A DNA stretch of 64,000 nucleotides, taken from assembly GCF_042186555.1 (NCBI RefSeq), contig NC_133324.1:7791758-7855757 (forward strand), in the 5' to 3' direction. The notes under the pieces were generated by a model. The model was given only the letters and a program-made list of their open reading frames with translations, made no database searches and had not been told where the DNA came from. Shown here piece by piece: positions 53,183-63,129 of this stretch; the first letter of the stretch is position 1; every line of letters starts with the position of its first letter. The position numbers were made by a program, and so were the translations under genes. The stretch comes from Aquarana catesbeiana (taxonomy: Eukaryota; Chordata; Amphibia; Anura; Ranidae).

Positions 53183-53846
53183 AGCTTCCTTCTGCTATAA
53201 ATCTATTCAAAACTCGCGCTGAAGTACTAAATCAAAATAAAAATGAAAATGAAAATGAGACTGCAGCCGCTGTGCAAAGGTGCTACAACCTTAAAAGTGA
53301 TAGAAAGTATAAAACAGCGCTGGCAGCCTATATTATACATTACACATCCTAGTGATTAGTGCCATATACATCAATGTGTTTGTGACACACAAATCAAAAT
53401 ACAACAAAATTATATATAACATAATATGCACAAATCTGTAAAGTTCTTGGTGCTTCTATAGAAGTGCAATGGTGCTCCAAAACTTTGCAAAATGTGAGGT
53501 GACTCCCCCTTCGGTGACCCCACTCACCAAAAACAATAGACCCTCAGCTTCGCAGTCTGGGATCAAAAAATGCAGTGATCTATTGATCTGGGGGTATGCA
53601 GGATGGTTCCTCCACAAACTCTTCCAAGAGGGTGCTTTATGACAGAAAGGATATGCCACACTCCATAGATGGGAGAAAAGAGAAAAAACTCATAGTGAAA
53701 TACTGCTTAATATAAATTATCAAGCCCATTACAAGAGCCACTTACAGGATATTTGTCAAAGACAGGCATCAGTAAAAATCATCCGAGTTTGCCGCTGTAT
53801 GGCGTGTGTTCCACATAGGCAAACATTGCGTCAATGGTTAGCATGA

Positions 53847-53886
53847 ACTGGAAGTAGATTGATGCATTTCGCCCATCACTTCCGGT
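53847..53886 (-). ncRNA. hammerhead-like remnant, left arm (stem II lost)
   Basis: Minus strand: GGAAGT, GATGGGC, GAAA, TGCATC, AATCTACTTCC. GAAA and stem I (GGAAGT/ACTTCC) persist, but the CUGANGA box and stem II are collapsed. It is meaningful only beside the fuller copy in the right arm. Confidence 0.35.
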
Positions 53887-54149
53887 TCCATTGCAATCTA
53901 TTTATACCCGAGGGAAGATCACTCCTCCCTCTGGGGAGGACAAAGCGACCAATTACGATCAGTGTGAAAAAACACCAACTTCCTCCTCTAACATAATTTC
54001 CTGTTGCCAAATATATATAAAAAACTTTAATATAAAAAGAAGCCAGGGGGGCGTGGCTTGGAGCCGAACGAGCATGGCTGCCTGATCTCCTCGCTCTGTC
54101 CCACGGAGGTCCTGTAAGCTGCCTAAAGGAGCCCAAATCAGCCGTTATT

Positions 54150-55280
54150 ATGGGGAAACTGAAAGACAAACCACCCCAGTCTCGGTCCCGATCCCCCAGG
54201 GGCCCGGATCCGCTCACCGGTCACAACATACCGGAAATCTTCCGGCCGCGATCACGCGAGGCCCCGGCTTCATCTCCGGCCTACTCCGGAACACGGGCCT
54301 CAAGCCTCAGCCCTGCCAGGAGAAGCTCACAGCGTGCAGAGAGCCCATCTACCACCCGACCACTTACCATGAATGACCTCAGGTCGGTGGCCACAGATAT
54401 AAAAGACTCTTTTGCTGCTGCCTTCACAGATCTCAGGAGGGAGATTCAATCGATGCACATGAGAATTGATGACCTAGAAACAACCACTACCCGCCATGAT
54501 GCCGCCTTACAACAGCTAAAGCATTCATCCCAGATCTGCAACAGCCAGCTCAGAGATATACACAGGCATATGGAGGATCTGGACAACCGCGGACGCCGCC
54601 ATAATGTAAGGGTAAGAGGCATACCTGAGTCCGTTGAGCAGAATCACATTATACAGGCCACAATCCAGATTTTCAATGATTTATTAGGAAGACCCCCCGA
54701 AACTCCCATTGAATACGAGCGTCTACACAGGGCTCTCAAACCCAGAAGCAGAGACACAGACCCTCCCAGAGATGTGATATGCTGCCTAGTAAATTTTAGA
54801 TTGAAGGAAGACATACTGAGAAGAGCCAGAGAGCGCCACAGCTTAATGTACCAGGGTGCTGAAATCAAGATCTTTCAAGATCTGTCCCCCATAACCCTAC
54901 AAAACAGAAGAGACTTACGCCCGTTACTCGACCTACTCCGCCAAAAAGGGATCCAATATCGTTGGAAATTTCCCTTCTGCCTGTCTGCAACAAATGCTGG
55001 ACGCACTGCAAATCTGAAAATCCCGGAAGATCTAAGGGGGTTCTGCAATACTCTGCAGATACCATTCATCGAACTCCCAGACTGGTATAGAGATTATCGC
55101 TCCCCCCAGCTCCAAAGAACCAACTCCATGGAAGCTATCCCGGTGAGAGATGAATTCCACATTAGAAGACGCAGATCATCCTCTCCAAGGCCGTTTCCTC
55201 AGAGGGATCAGCTGGACAGAGACCGACAGAGCCCAACAGCGTCCCCAGCCCACAGGCGGGCTAGGCCAGATCAGCCGTAA
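54150..55280 (+). CDS. L1-type ORF1 protein (RNA-binding chaperone)
   Basis: 376 residues. Residues 1-72 are a basic, Ser/Pro/Arg-rich disordered head. Residues about 75-147 form a coiled coil (DLRREIQSMHMRIDDLE, LRDIHRHMEDLDNR), the trimerisation region. RRHNVRVRGIPESVE at about 149-163 begins the RRM as in L1 ORF1p (Transposase_22 family). The C-terminal RNA-binding domain at about 245-330 includes FQDLSPITLQNRRDLRPLLD. The tail is basic and Ser/Pro-rich. ORF1p coats the element RNA to make the retrotransposition particle. ATG 54150 lies about 105 bp from the element start, a short 5' UTR. Confidence 0.93.
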   Translation: MGKLKDKPPQSRSRSPRGPDPLTGHNIPEIFRPRSREAPASSPAYSGTRASSLSPARRSSQRAESPSTTRPLTMNDLRSVATDIKDSFAAAFTDLRREIQSMHMRIDDLETTTTRHDAALQQLKHSSQICNSQLRDIHRHMEDLDNRGRRHNVRVRGIPESVEQNHIIQATIQIFNDLLGRPPETPIEYERLHRALKPRSRDTDPPRDVICCLVNFRLKEDILRRARERHSLMYQGAEIKIFQDLSPITLQNRRDLRPLLDLLRQKGIQYRWKFPFCLSATNAGRTANLKIPEDLRGFCNTLQIPFIELPDWYRDYRSPQLQRTNSMEAIPVRDEFHIRRRRSSSPRPFPQRDQLDRDRQSPTASPAHRRARPDQP

Positions 55281-55987
55281 TCAATCCTGTCCAAATGTTT
55301 GAAAACAGTTCAACTCATGTTCAGAGTTGCAGTCTCTCTTAGGTCGCCACCCAAACCCCAGTTCCAGGAACACAGTACCGGGATTGAACAGCACTCCGAT
55401 CGACACTTGAAATCCACCTAATAACGGCTTACCTCAAACCGGACCCGAACTGAACTCACCAGATACAGATAGATAACAATATACTCATACAAACTCAGGA
55501 ATCCATGAAGACCCCGCGCTACTCACCTCCACTACAACCCAACTCCAGGACACTCTCCACGGGGAAACAGCCCTCTTCCAATGACTCCAACAGAACTCAT
55601 CCCATTCTCTTAAGTAGCAGAACCTGAGCTGCCTACACCATCAGTGGAATTATGTCTGGTTGAACAACAGGCCTCCACACAAGCCACCTACATCCTCATT
55701 CAACTGCCAGCTTCTACTGAGTCTAGGAATGACAACTCGAGATGGTCCCCCCTCCTTTTCAATACGGGGTCATCCACCACAACTCACTACTCAACCTGGG
55801 TACCCCCCACCATCCCCCCCTCTCCCCCCCTCTCCCCACACCCCAACCCCCCCCTCTTCTCAGGTACCTTCTTCAGAATGAAGACGACGCAACAAAGAGT
55901 TGAACTGAACCTCTGGAACCAAAACCAGCTAGATGCCTAACGTACGGTACTCCACCGTGCTCCGAGATACATTTAGAACTTTCTCCC

Positions 55988-56019
<32 letters not shown>

Positions 56020-57307
56020 TTCAACTTTATTTACTGCTTTTGAAAATGCTTATGCTGAATGTTTTGATTTATTTATAGGGAAGAAGAGGAGCTCCTCCCG
56101 CATGGATAAGGGCTCTTACCCCTCCTGACATATTCCCACTTGCCTTACATTCGCCAGGGATATCCATGGGGGATGAGCTTCCTAATAGTGGGCAGGCTAT
56201 ACTAAACCAACCACTCTAGGGCCACAGCCGTCGAGCTCTGTACAGGCAACTAGACACCTACCAAAGACCACCTCATTCCTAAGCTACCGCTAAATTTCGC
56301 TAGAAGCTACCATAGACTGCTCCGGGAATGAGCAACTGCTCGAGGTATAGCCCTATCCTAACTCAATGTCAAGACCACACTTAGACTAGTTCTTACACGT
56401 AAGCATCGATGAATCCTTATTTACTTCCCCCCATAGTCAAATGCCCCCCCAAGTTATAGTAAGCTAGCCTCTTAGAGGCTGAGCCATCCCACGCCCCCCA
56501 GGTAGCCTTAATACTTACCACGAGCTCACGATTTGCACTAAACCCAACCTCTCCTCAAGATTATTGCTGCTACTAATATCAGTAATTTCGTTTTTGTATC
56601 TTTTTTCAAGATATTTATATAAATGGTCTAGCAAAGTCACTCTTCCTGAGCCTTGATGTTTACTGTTTGGGTGGCGACCTCCACATGTCCCCGAACATAG
56701 CTAGCCTATTTCTAGGACCACAGTTTAAGGTTCAATTTACCAAATGCCTATATTATTGTTTATTGTTTGTTTTTGCTTTCACATCATCAATCTGAGATCT
56801 CTAACCACAATCTTTCCCCTTGATACATAAGCAGGCTCCCTCCTTACAAGTCGAATAGACCCGAGATGACCTCCCACGGACAGAACATATCTCGAACCTT
56901 TCTTCGAGCACCTTCCACTCCTCCACACAACAGGACAGTGACTATCCTAGTTGACCCACACCGGACATTTCAACCCATAACAGGGTAAGGTAGTCGGACT
57001 ACGTTTACCTCCGGTAAGTACATCTTATTCCCCGTTACTAAACCCCACTTGTTCAACCCCCCCCCTCTTTTTTCATCCCTCTCCCCCCCTCTCTATACAC
57101 TCTCCTTCCCCCCTCCCCCCTCCTGCCTTTACTTATCTGGGCCTCTCTCCCTCCCTGGTCTCCACCGTAGCATTACCCACTATAAAGCCTAAATATCCTT
57201 GAAGAGCGTAAACCTCTCCACAGATTACTCTCACCCACATCGGCCACATCGGTAAATTACACCCCTTCCCCGTATCTTATATACCAACTAGACTATACCC
57301 AACGATC
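55281..57307 (+). other. 2.0-kb inter-ORF spacer of the L1-type element
   Basis: C-rich and pyrimidine-rich, with a C-then-T run at 55986-56020 and stretches of CCCCCTCTCC. Frames at 55644-55940 and 55660-55881 are low-complexity Pro-rich artefacts. No splice or IRES claim can be supported. Mammalian L1 spacers are well under 100 bp, so this is unusual. Confidence 0.7.
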
Positions 57308-60300
57308 ATGGACCCCCCACACTCAACTACACAACACAACACGTTTAAAGTTGTCTCTCAAAATGTCAAAGGACTAAACATCCCTGAGAAACGTAGTCAA
57401 ATTCTCAGCATGATGAGTAAATTAAAAGCAGATGTGGTGTTTCTGCAAGAAACCCACTTTCGCACGAACAATACCCCTAAACTGGCAAGCCGCAGATACC
57501 CCACCTCCTTCCATGCCACGAACCCTCTAACCAAAACAAAAGGGGTTTCAATTTTGATTTCTAAAAATCTTTCATGGCAACTGATAGATTCCCTAGTAGA
57601 TCCAGAAGGCCGCTATATATTCCTGAAGGGAACCATCCACAATCGGATGGTCACTTTAGCAAACATATACAGCCCCAATACTGCCCAGGTCAGCTTTTTC
57701 CGTTCCATCGCAACCATCCTTGCAGGCTTTCAAGCAGGGACTACAATTCTTGGAGGTGACTTTAATGTGACACTTCAGCCAACCCTAGATTCCTCATCGG
57801 GGTCTTCCACCCTTCCTTACAGAGCACTGAGACAAATCAAAATACAAATACAGGAACTTCTTTTACACGACACATGGCGTACACTACACCCGAATGGGAA
57901 AGATTACTCCTTTTTCTCTGCACCTCATAATAGGTACTCTAGACTTGATTACCTCTTCCTCTCCCAAAAAGATCTCCCCTTTCTAAAGTCTGCTACCATC
58001 GAACCCCTACTCATCTCAGATCATCACCCGATCACCCTATCCCTATCCTTCCCGGAAAGAAACTCGGCCACAAAGATATGGCGTCTTGACCCATCTCTCC
58101 TCACCTCAGAAATCGACACTAACCACATCCGCACCAGCCTAAGCAACTACTTCAGGGAGAACGACAACTCCGACACAGCACCCCTGTCCCTATGGGAAGC
58201 ACATAAATGCGTTATCCGAGGGGAATTTCTCACACTTCAGGCCAACCGGAAAAAAACACAACAAATAACTTTACAGGAACTCACCAACAAAATAAAAAGA
58301 CTAGAAGTACTGCACAAGCAGTCTCAAGCACAAGACACATACCTAGAACTTACTCAAACCAGGAAACTTCTGCTGGAAGCCCTCAACCGTAAAACCCGAC
58401 GCAAATTTATATTAAACCAAAAGCTATTTTATGAACAAGGGAACAAGTGCGGGAAGCTACTAGCCAGAGCGATACAATCTAAGAAAGCTAGCACCAACAT
58501 TCACACCATTAAAGATCCTCTAGGTAACTCAAGTTCAAACTCCACAGACATAGCATCTCAATTTGAACGCTACTACACAGAACTTTACAACATACCACTA
58601 CAACCCGATACAACCATAGGCCAAAACTCTAGAAAAGCCATTATCGCAGACTTCCTCAAAAAACATAGCCCCAAACCCATACCCCGGGAAGAGGCTCACG
58701 ATCTGGACAGCCCCATATCCGAGGAGGAACTTAAGAGAGCAATTAAACAACTAAAAGCAGGCAAAAGCCCAGGCCCCGACGGCTTTTCAGCACCTTATTA
58801 TAAGACCTTTATAGACATACTATCAGCCCCTTTCCTAAAGACTTTCAACTCCCTAACATCATCAAATTTACCTTTTCACAGACAACTTGAAGCCCATATC
58901 ACGGTCATCCCGAAGGAGGGGAAGGACGCCACCTCCGTCACTAGTTATAGACCAATCTCCCTACTCAATGTAGATATTAAATTATTCGCAAAAATCCTAG
59001 CAAACCGACTCCTTCCCCTCCTTCCTACAATAATAGGGAAAGACCAGGTGGGTTTTGTTCCTGGCAGAGAGGCCAGGGACAACACCATAAAGGCAATTAA
59101 CTTAAACCATTGGCTAACCTCCCATAAACAAAGAGGCTTCTTTCTATCCCTGGATGCTGAGAAGGCGTTTGACAGGCTGGCCTGGGACTACCTGGGGGCG
59201 GTTTTACGCCACCTAGGTCTGCAGAACCGAATGTTCAACCTAATTATGTCCCTATATACCACTCCAACAGCAAGAGTCAAAGTCAACGGCCACCTGTCAG
59301 ACGCCTTCTCCATCCGGAACGGAACGAGACAAGGATGTCCATTGTCCCCTATCCTTTTTATCTTAACTCTAGAACCACTACTACGCTGCCTACGATCAAA
59401 TGAGAACATCAAGGGTATTCCCATCGCAGGACGTACGTATAAAATAGCGGCTTATGCCGATGATATTTTGCTCTTTCTAAGTGACCCACTTACCTCGATC
59501 CCAAACCTCCTCAGAGATTTTAACCTATTTCGTCAAATATCCAACCTAAAGATCAACTTCTCAAAATCCCATGCCCTCAACATCTCCCTCCCGGAAGACC
59601 TGGTATCCCAATGCCAAGACAATTTCCCCTTTGTTTGGAAACAAAACGCCATCACTTATCTGGGAATCCAATTGACCACACGCCTGTCGGACTTGTACAC
59701 TAAAAACTTCACCCCGCTGATCCGCACAATCTCCGAGGACCTTCGCAGGTGGGACAAACCCCACTTTTCTTGGTTTGGCCGCGCAGCCATCCTAAAGATG
59801 AACGTGCTCCCACGTGTCCTATATCTGCTACAAACAATACCCATCAAACTCCCTGTAGCCTTCTTTCACACGATCAAACAACAATCTCTGCAGTTTCTTT
59901 GGAAACACAAGCGCCCGAGGATAAGCTACTCCCAACTCTCGAAACCCAAAAACAAAGGGGGTATTGGGCTACCAGATTTACAGAATTATTCCAGAGCGTG
60001 CCATCTGGGAAGAATTGTAGACTGGGCAGTACACGAAGGGGTTAAAGACTGGGTGAGACTAGAAGGCTCGTTCTCTCACTTGCCCATTAGAAGCACCCCA
60101 TGGATTCTCCAATGCCACATCCCCAAAACCCTAAAGGAACACCCCCTAATAGAGGCCACCCTCAGAACCTTTAGGGAAGTATGTAAAAAATTCCAAATCT
60201 CCTCTAACCCAGGGCCCCTTACGCCTATCCGCCTCAACCCAGCCTTTGTCCCGGGAATGTCCGAGAACTTTCTTAAAGGTACTTGGCCACACAAAGACAT

Positions 60301-61180
60301 ATTAGCTCAACACTTCTTTAGAGAAGGTAATTTCATAAACCGTGAGGCACTTCCCCTAAATACGGGGGGTGAACCCTTCCCGCTATGGGCTTACTTTCAG
60401 ATTCGCCATTTTCTTGAAACAACACACAGAAACATGTCTGTATCTAGAAACTTAACCCCATTTGAAAACCTATGCTCCCAAACCACACCGCAACAACACC
60501 TGATTGCAAATACCCACTCCATGCTCTTTGCCCTAACTTCCCCCAAAGACACCAAAGCTTGCCAGGCGTGGGAAAGGGAGCTGCAAATAGACCTAACGGA
60601 AGAGAACTGGGAACGAATTTTCACAATAGCACACAAAGGCTCCCTCAATGTCACGACACAAGAGAATAATTACAAGACCCTTTGCCGTTGGTACCGTACA
60701 CCTGAACTTCTAAACAAATTTAATCATGACAAGTCAAACAAATGTTGGAGATGCCTCAATGATATAGGCACATTTTTACACATCTGGTGGTCCTGCCCTC
60801 TTCTCCAGACTTTCTGGAAACAGGTTCATGATATCACGTCCCAGGTAACCACATATTCCATGGATTATACTCCTACCAGACTCATTTTACACCATTCCTC
60901 CACCTCAGCCCACACATACAGAAAGTCCCTAGGAATGCATATGATCAACGCAGCCAAATTATGCATCTCAGCCAAATGGAGATCCCCCTGTAGCCCAACT
61001 ATGTCTGAATGGTTCTCCCGTGTGGACAAAATCGCTGAGATGGAGGAATTAATCCACATTGCAAAAGATACACCTTTAAAATACTCCCGAACATGGGCTT
61101 GTTGGACCCACTTTTGCACCACAGAGAGATATTCCTCCATTATGAAGACAAACCGTTCCGACACCTCCCACAACGACTGA
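57308..61180 (+). CDS. L1-type ORF2 protein (endonuclease-reverse transcriptase)
   Basis: 1290 residues, open throughout. The APE endonuclease spans about residues 12-245: SQNVKGLN (18-25), LQETH (46-50, catalytic Glu), GGDFNVTL (149-156), SRLDYLFLS (211-219), SDHHPITL (237-244). Reverse transcriptase spans about 480-760: GKSPGPDGF, SYRPISLLNVDIKLFAKIL, SLDAEKAFDRL, GTRQGCPLSPILFILTLEP and AYADDILLF with the catalytic YADD at 716-719. The C-terminal knuckle is C1146-X2-C1149-X8-H1158-X4-C1163. The enzyme nicks chromosomal DNA and copies its RNA there. Length and motif order match the L1/Tx1 clade, and all key residues are present. Confidence 0.95.
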   Translation: MDPPHSTTQHNTFKVVSQNVKGLNIPEKRSQILSMMSKLKADVVFLQETHFRTNNTPKLASRRYPTSFHATNPLTKTKGVSILISKNLSWQLIDSLVDPEGRYIFLKGTIHNRMVTLANIYSPNTAQVSFFRSIATILAGFQAGTTILGGDFNVTLQPTLDSSSGSSTLPYRALRQIKIQIQELLLHDTWRTLHPNGKDYSFFSAPHNRYSRLDYLFLSQKDLPFLKSATIEPLLISDHHPITLSLSFPERNSATKIWRLDPSLLTSEIDTNHIRTSLSNYFRENDNSDTAPLSLWEAHKCVIRGEFLTLQANRKKTQQITLQELTNKIKRLEVLHKQSQAQDTYLELTQTRKLLLEALNRKTRRKFILNQKLFYEQGNKCGKLLARAIQSKKASTNIHTIKDPLGNSSSNSTDIASQFERYYTELYNIPLQPDTTIGQNSRKAIIADFLKKHSPKPIPREEAHDLDSPISEEELKRAIKQLKAGKSPGPDGFSAPYYKTFIDILSAPFLKTFNSLTSSNLPFHRQLEAHITVIPKEGKDATSVTSYRPISLLNVDIKLFAKILANRLLPLLPTIIGKDQVGFVPGREARDNTIKAINLNHWLTSHKQRGFFLSLDAEKAFDRLAWDYLGAVLRHLGLQNRMFNLIMSLYTTPTARVKVNGHLSDAFSIRNGTRQGCPLSPILFILTLEPLLRCLRSNENIKGIPIAGRTYKIAAYADDILLFLSDPLTSIPNLLRDFNLFRQISNLKINFSKSHALNISLPEDLVSQCQDNFPFVWKQNAITYLGIQLTTRLSDLYTKNFTPLIRTISEDLRRWDKPHFSWFGRAAILKMNVLPRVLYLLQTIPIKLPVAFFHTIKQQSLQFLWKHKRPRISYSQLSKPKNKGGIGLPDLQNYSRACHLGRIVDWAVHEGVKDWVRLEGSFSHLPIRSTPWILQCHIPKTLKEHPLIEATLRTFREVCKKFQISSNPGPLTPIRLNPAFVPGMSENFLKGTWPHKDILAQHFFREGNFINREALPLNTGGEPFPLWAYFQIRHFLETTHRNMSVSRNLTPFENLCSQTTPQQHLIANTHSMLFALTSPKDTKACQAWERELQIDLTEENWERIFTIAHKGSLNVTTQENNYKTLCRWYRTPELLNKFNHDKSNKCWRCLNDIGTFLHIWWSCPLLQTFWKQVHDITSQVTTYSMDYTPTRLILHHSSTSAHTYRKSLGMHMINAAKLCISAKWRSPCSPTMSEWFSRVDKIAEMEELIHIAKDTPLKYSRTWACWTHFCTTERYSSIMKTNRSDTSHND

Positions 61181-62380
61181 TTGAAATAAGCCAAAAACCC
61201 CCTTGAGTCATACACCTACTCATCGAAACTCGCTGGTTCGCTCACTCCTGCTCTTGTGTGGATCCCGGGGGGAACCCCCCTTCAGACAGGGACCCACGCA
61301 CGAGAACGTCCATGCTCTTGAAGCCCGGTGGAGACTGGGGAGGAGACACCCCAGTTCCTATCTTACCCCCCCCCACATACTCCTATCTTCCACTTCATCC
61401 CCCAATCCCTTTCACGTCTATCTCTTCCTCCTTTCCTATTCCCATACCCCAACTGAACCGACGACGACAACCATCTACTTCCTCCCATGACTAACCTAAC
61501 TCCGTGATGTAACTCGCCATCTAATCCTCACCTTTCAAAAAATTGACGAGACTAACGTACCAGACAGACAGACCCCACCCTACAAGCCCGACACATCCAC
61601 ACGTGTTCAGGAACAAACATATGGACTCATAGTTGACTACATTTGTTCATTTCCTCAACTAGCCCCTAAATTCTGAAATTACATTCAAGGCGATGCTCCC
61701 GCCCAAAATGGTTCCGGATCTCAGATGATGAGGTAAACCTCGAGTTCGAGGCTTTCTTATTCTGTCAAACGTCTGTCTGACTTACAGTTGAATACATAAC
61801 CGACTCGTTTCACTGTAGCGAAATAAGTCATGTTAATAAGAACCATGTTGTCTTTCCACTTATTGTTTGTAAAAACCGTGTAACATGTTTTGTTCACAAT
61901 AAAATATTTATGGAAAAAAAAAAAAGAAGCCAAAATGACAAAACTTGCTTATTTGGTTATCATAATACAATAAATCTCATGATGCGATAGACATTTGCAA
62001 AAGATTTCCAATATTTGATTAAAAATTACCTAAATATAAAAAAAAAAATTAAAAAATGAAAATAAGGAGTACAAAAAATAAATAATAAAAATAAAAATAT
62101 AATGAAAATAAAATAAAAATAGAAATAAAAAAATAATAATAAAAATAAAATAATAATGTATATAAAATAAAAATAAAAATGTATTGTATTATTATAGCCA
62201 AAAAAGCAAGTTTTGTCATTTTGGCTTCTGTTTATATTAAAGTTTCATATATATATTTGGCAACAGGAAATTATGTTAGAGGAGGAAGTTGTTTTTTCAC
62301 ACTGATCATAATTGGCCATGTCGTCCTCCGCCGAGGGAGGAGTGATCTTCCCTCGGGTATAAATTGATTGCAATGGAACC

Positions 62381-62440
62381 GGAAGTGCTGTCCTTTGATG
62401 ACGCCCTGGAGGAGGGGCAATGCGCATCAAGGTACTTCCA
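62381..62440 (+). ncRNA. hammerhead-like motif, right arm
   Basis: Plus strand: CCTT, TTGATGA (CUGAUGA with one transition), CGCCC-TGGAGGA-GGGGC as stem II, AA in place of GAAA, the self-complementary ATGCGCAT, C, then AAGG pairing with CCTT as stem I. An outer pairing GGAAGT/ACTTCC extends stem I. One core box is incomplete, so it is probably inactive. Confidence 0.5.
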
Positions 62441-62989
62441 GTTCATGCTAACCATTGATGGAATTTCTGACTCTATGGAATGCACGGCAAACAGCGGCAA
62501 ACTCAGATGTTTTTTACTGATGCCTGTCTTTGCCAAATATCCTGTGAGCTTGTAATGCTCTTGATAATTTATGTTAAGCGGTATTTCACTATGAGTTTTT
62601 TCTCTATTTTCCCATCTATGGAGTGTGGCATATCCTTTCTGTCGTAAAGCACCCTTTTGAAAGAGTTTTTTGAGGAATCATCCTACATATCCCCAGATCA
62701 ATAGATCACTGCATTTTTTGATCCCAGACTGTGAAGCTGAGGGTCTATTGTTTTTGGTGAGTGGGGTCACTGAAGGGGGAGTACCTCTCATTTTGCAAAG
62801 TTTTGGAGCACCATTACATAAGCACCAATCACTTTACAGATTTGTGCATATTATATTATATATAATTTTGTTGTATTTTGATTTGTATGTCACAAACACA
62901 TTGATGTATATGGCACTAATCACTAGGATGTGTATTGTATAATATAGGCTATCAGCTCTGTTTTATACTTTCTATAGCTTCCTCCTACT

Positions 62990-63129
62990 GTCTGTCTGAG
63001 AAAGCTTCCAACATTTATCTAAAACTAATGGTCAGAAAAATGATTACACTGAAGAGGCCAAAACTGTCAAATAGTTGCATTCTCGGTATAGTATGCTTAA
63101 TGTTACTTTCATTTATTTTTACTCTACAG
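62990..63129. other. end of intron 5
   Basis: Short intron end with a T-rich tract before the acceptor TTTTTACTCTACAG (63116-63129). Confidence 0.6.

Larger units (their letters stand above)
54045..61920 (+). mobile_element. full-length L1-type LINE with two open ORFs
   Basis: The perfect 11-bp target duplication AAAAAGAAGCC lies at 54034-54044 and 61921-61931. The element starts AGGGGGGCGTGGCTTGG and ends AATAAA (61898-61903) followed by a short poly(A). ORF1 (376 codons) and ORF2 (1290 codons) are uninterrupted. The intact frames, perfect TSD and retained tail indicate a recent insertion, possibly from a still-active family. The gap between ORFs is unusually long (2.0 kb). It lies sense to the V2R gene in intron 5. 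Confidence 0.93.
53197..62975 (-). mobile_element. large fold-back retroelement (Penelope-like family candidate), split by an L1
   Basis: The imperfect direct repeat AGCTTCCTTCTGCT / AGCTTCCTCCTACT (12 of 14) flanks it at 53183-53196 and 62976-62989. After removing the L1 (54045-61931), the left arm (about 53300-54044 plus 61932-61975) and right arm (about 62181-62975) are inverted copies. Examples: TAGAAAGTATAAAACAG / CTGTTTTATACTTTCTA at the outer ends, and TCACTTTACAGATTTGTGCA at 62828 matched near 53430. The loop (61976-62180) is A-rich. A one-sided tail (53197-53300) read on the minus strand has GCGGCTGCAG and then CTTCAGCGCGAG. Degenerate hammerhead-like sequences sit in both arms. Confidence 0.72.

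Noticed and set aside
55644..55940. Possible third ORF in the L1-type spacer
   Set aside because: Low-complexity Pro/Thr/Ser composition from C-rich DNA, with an overlapping equal-length ORF in another frame.
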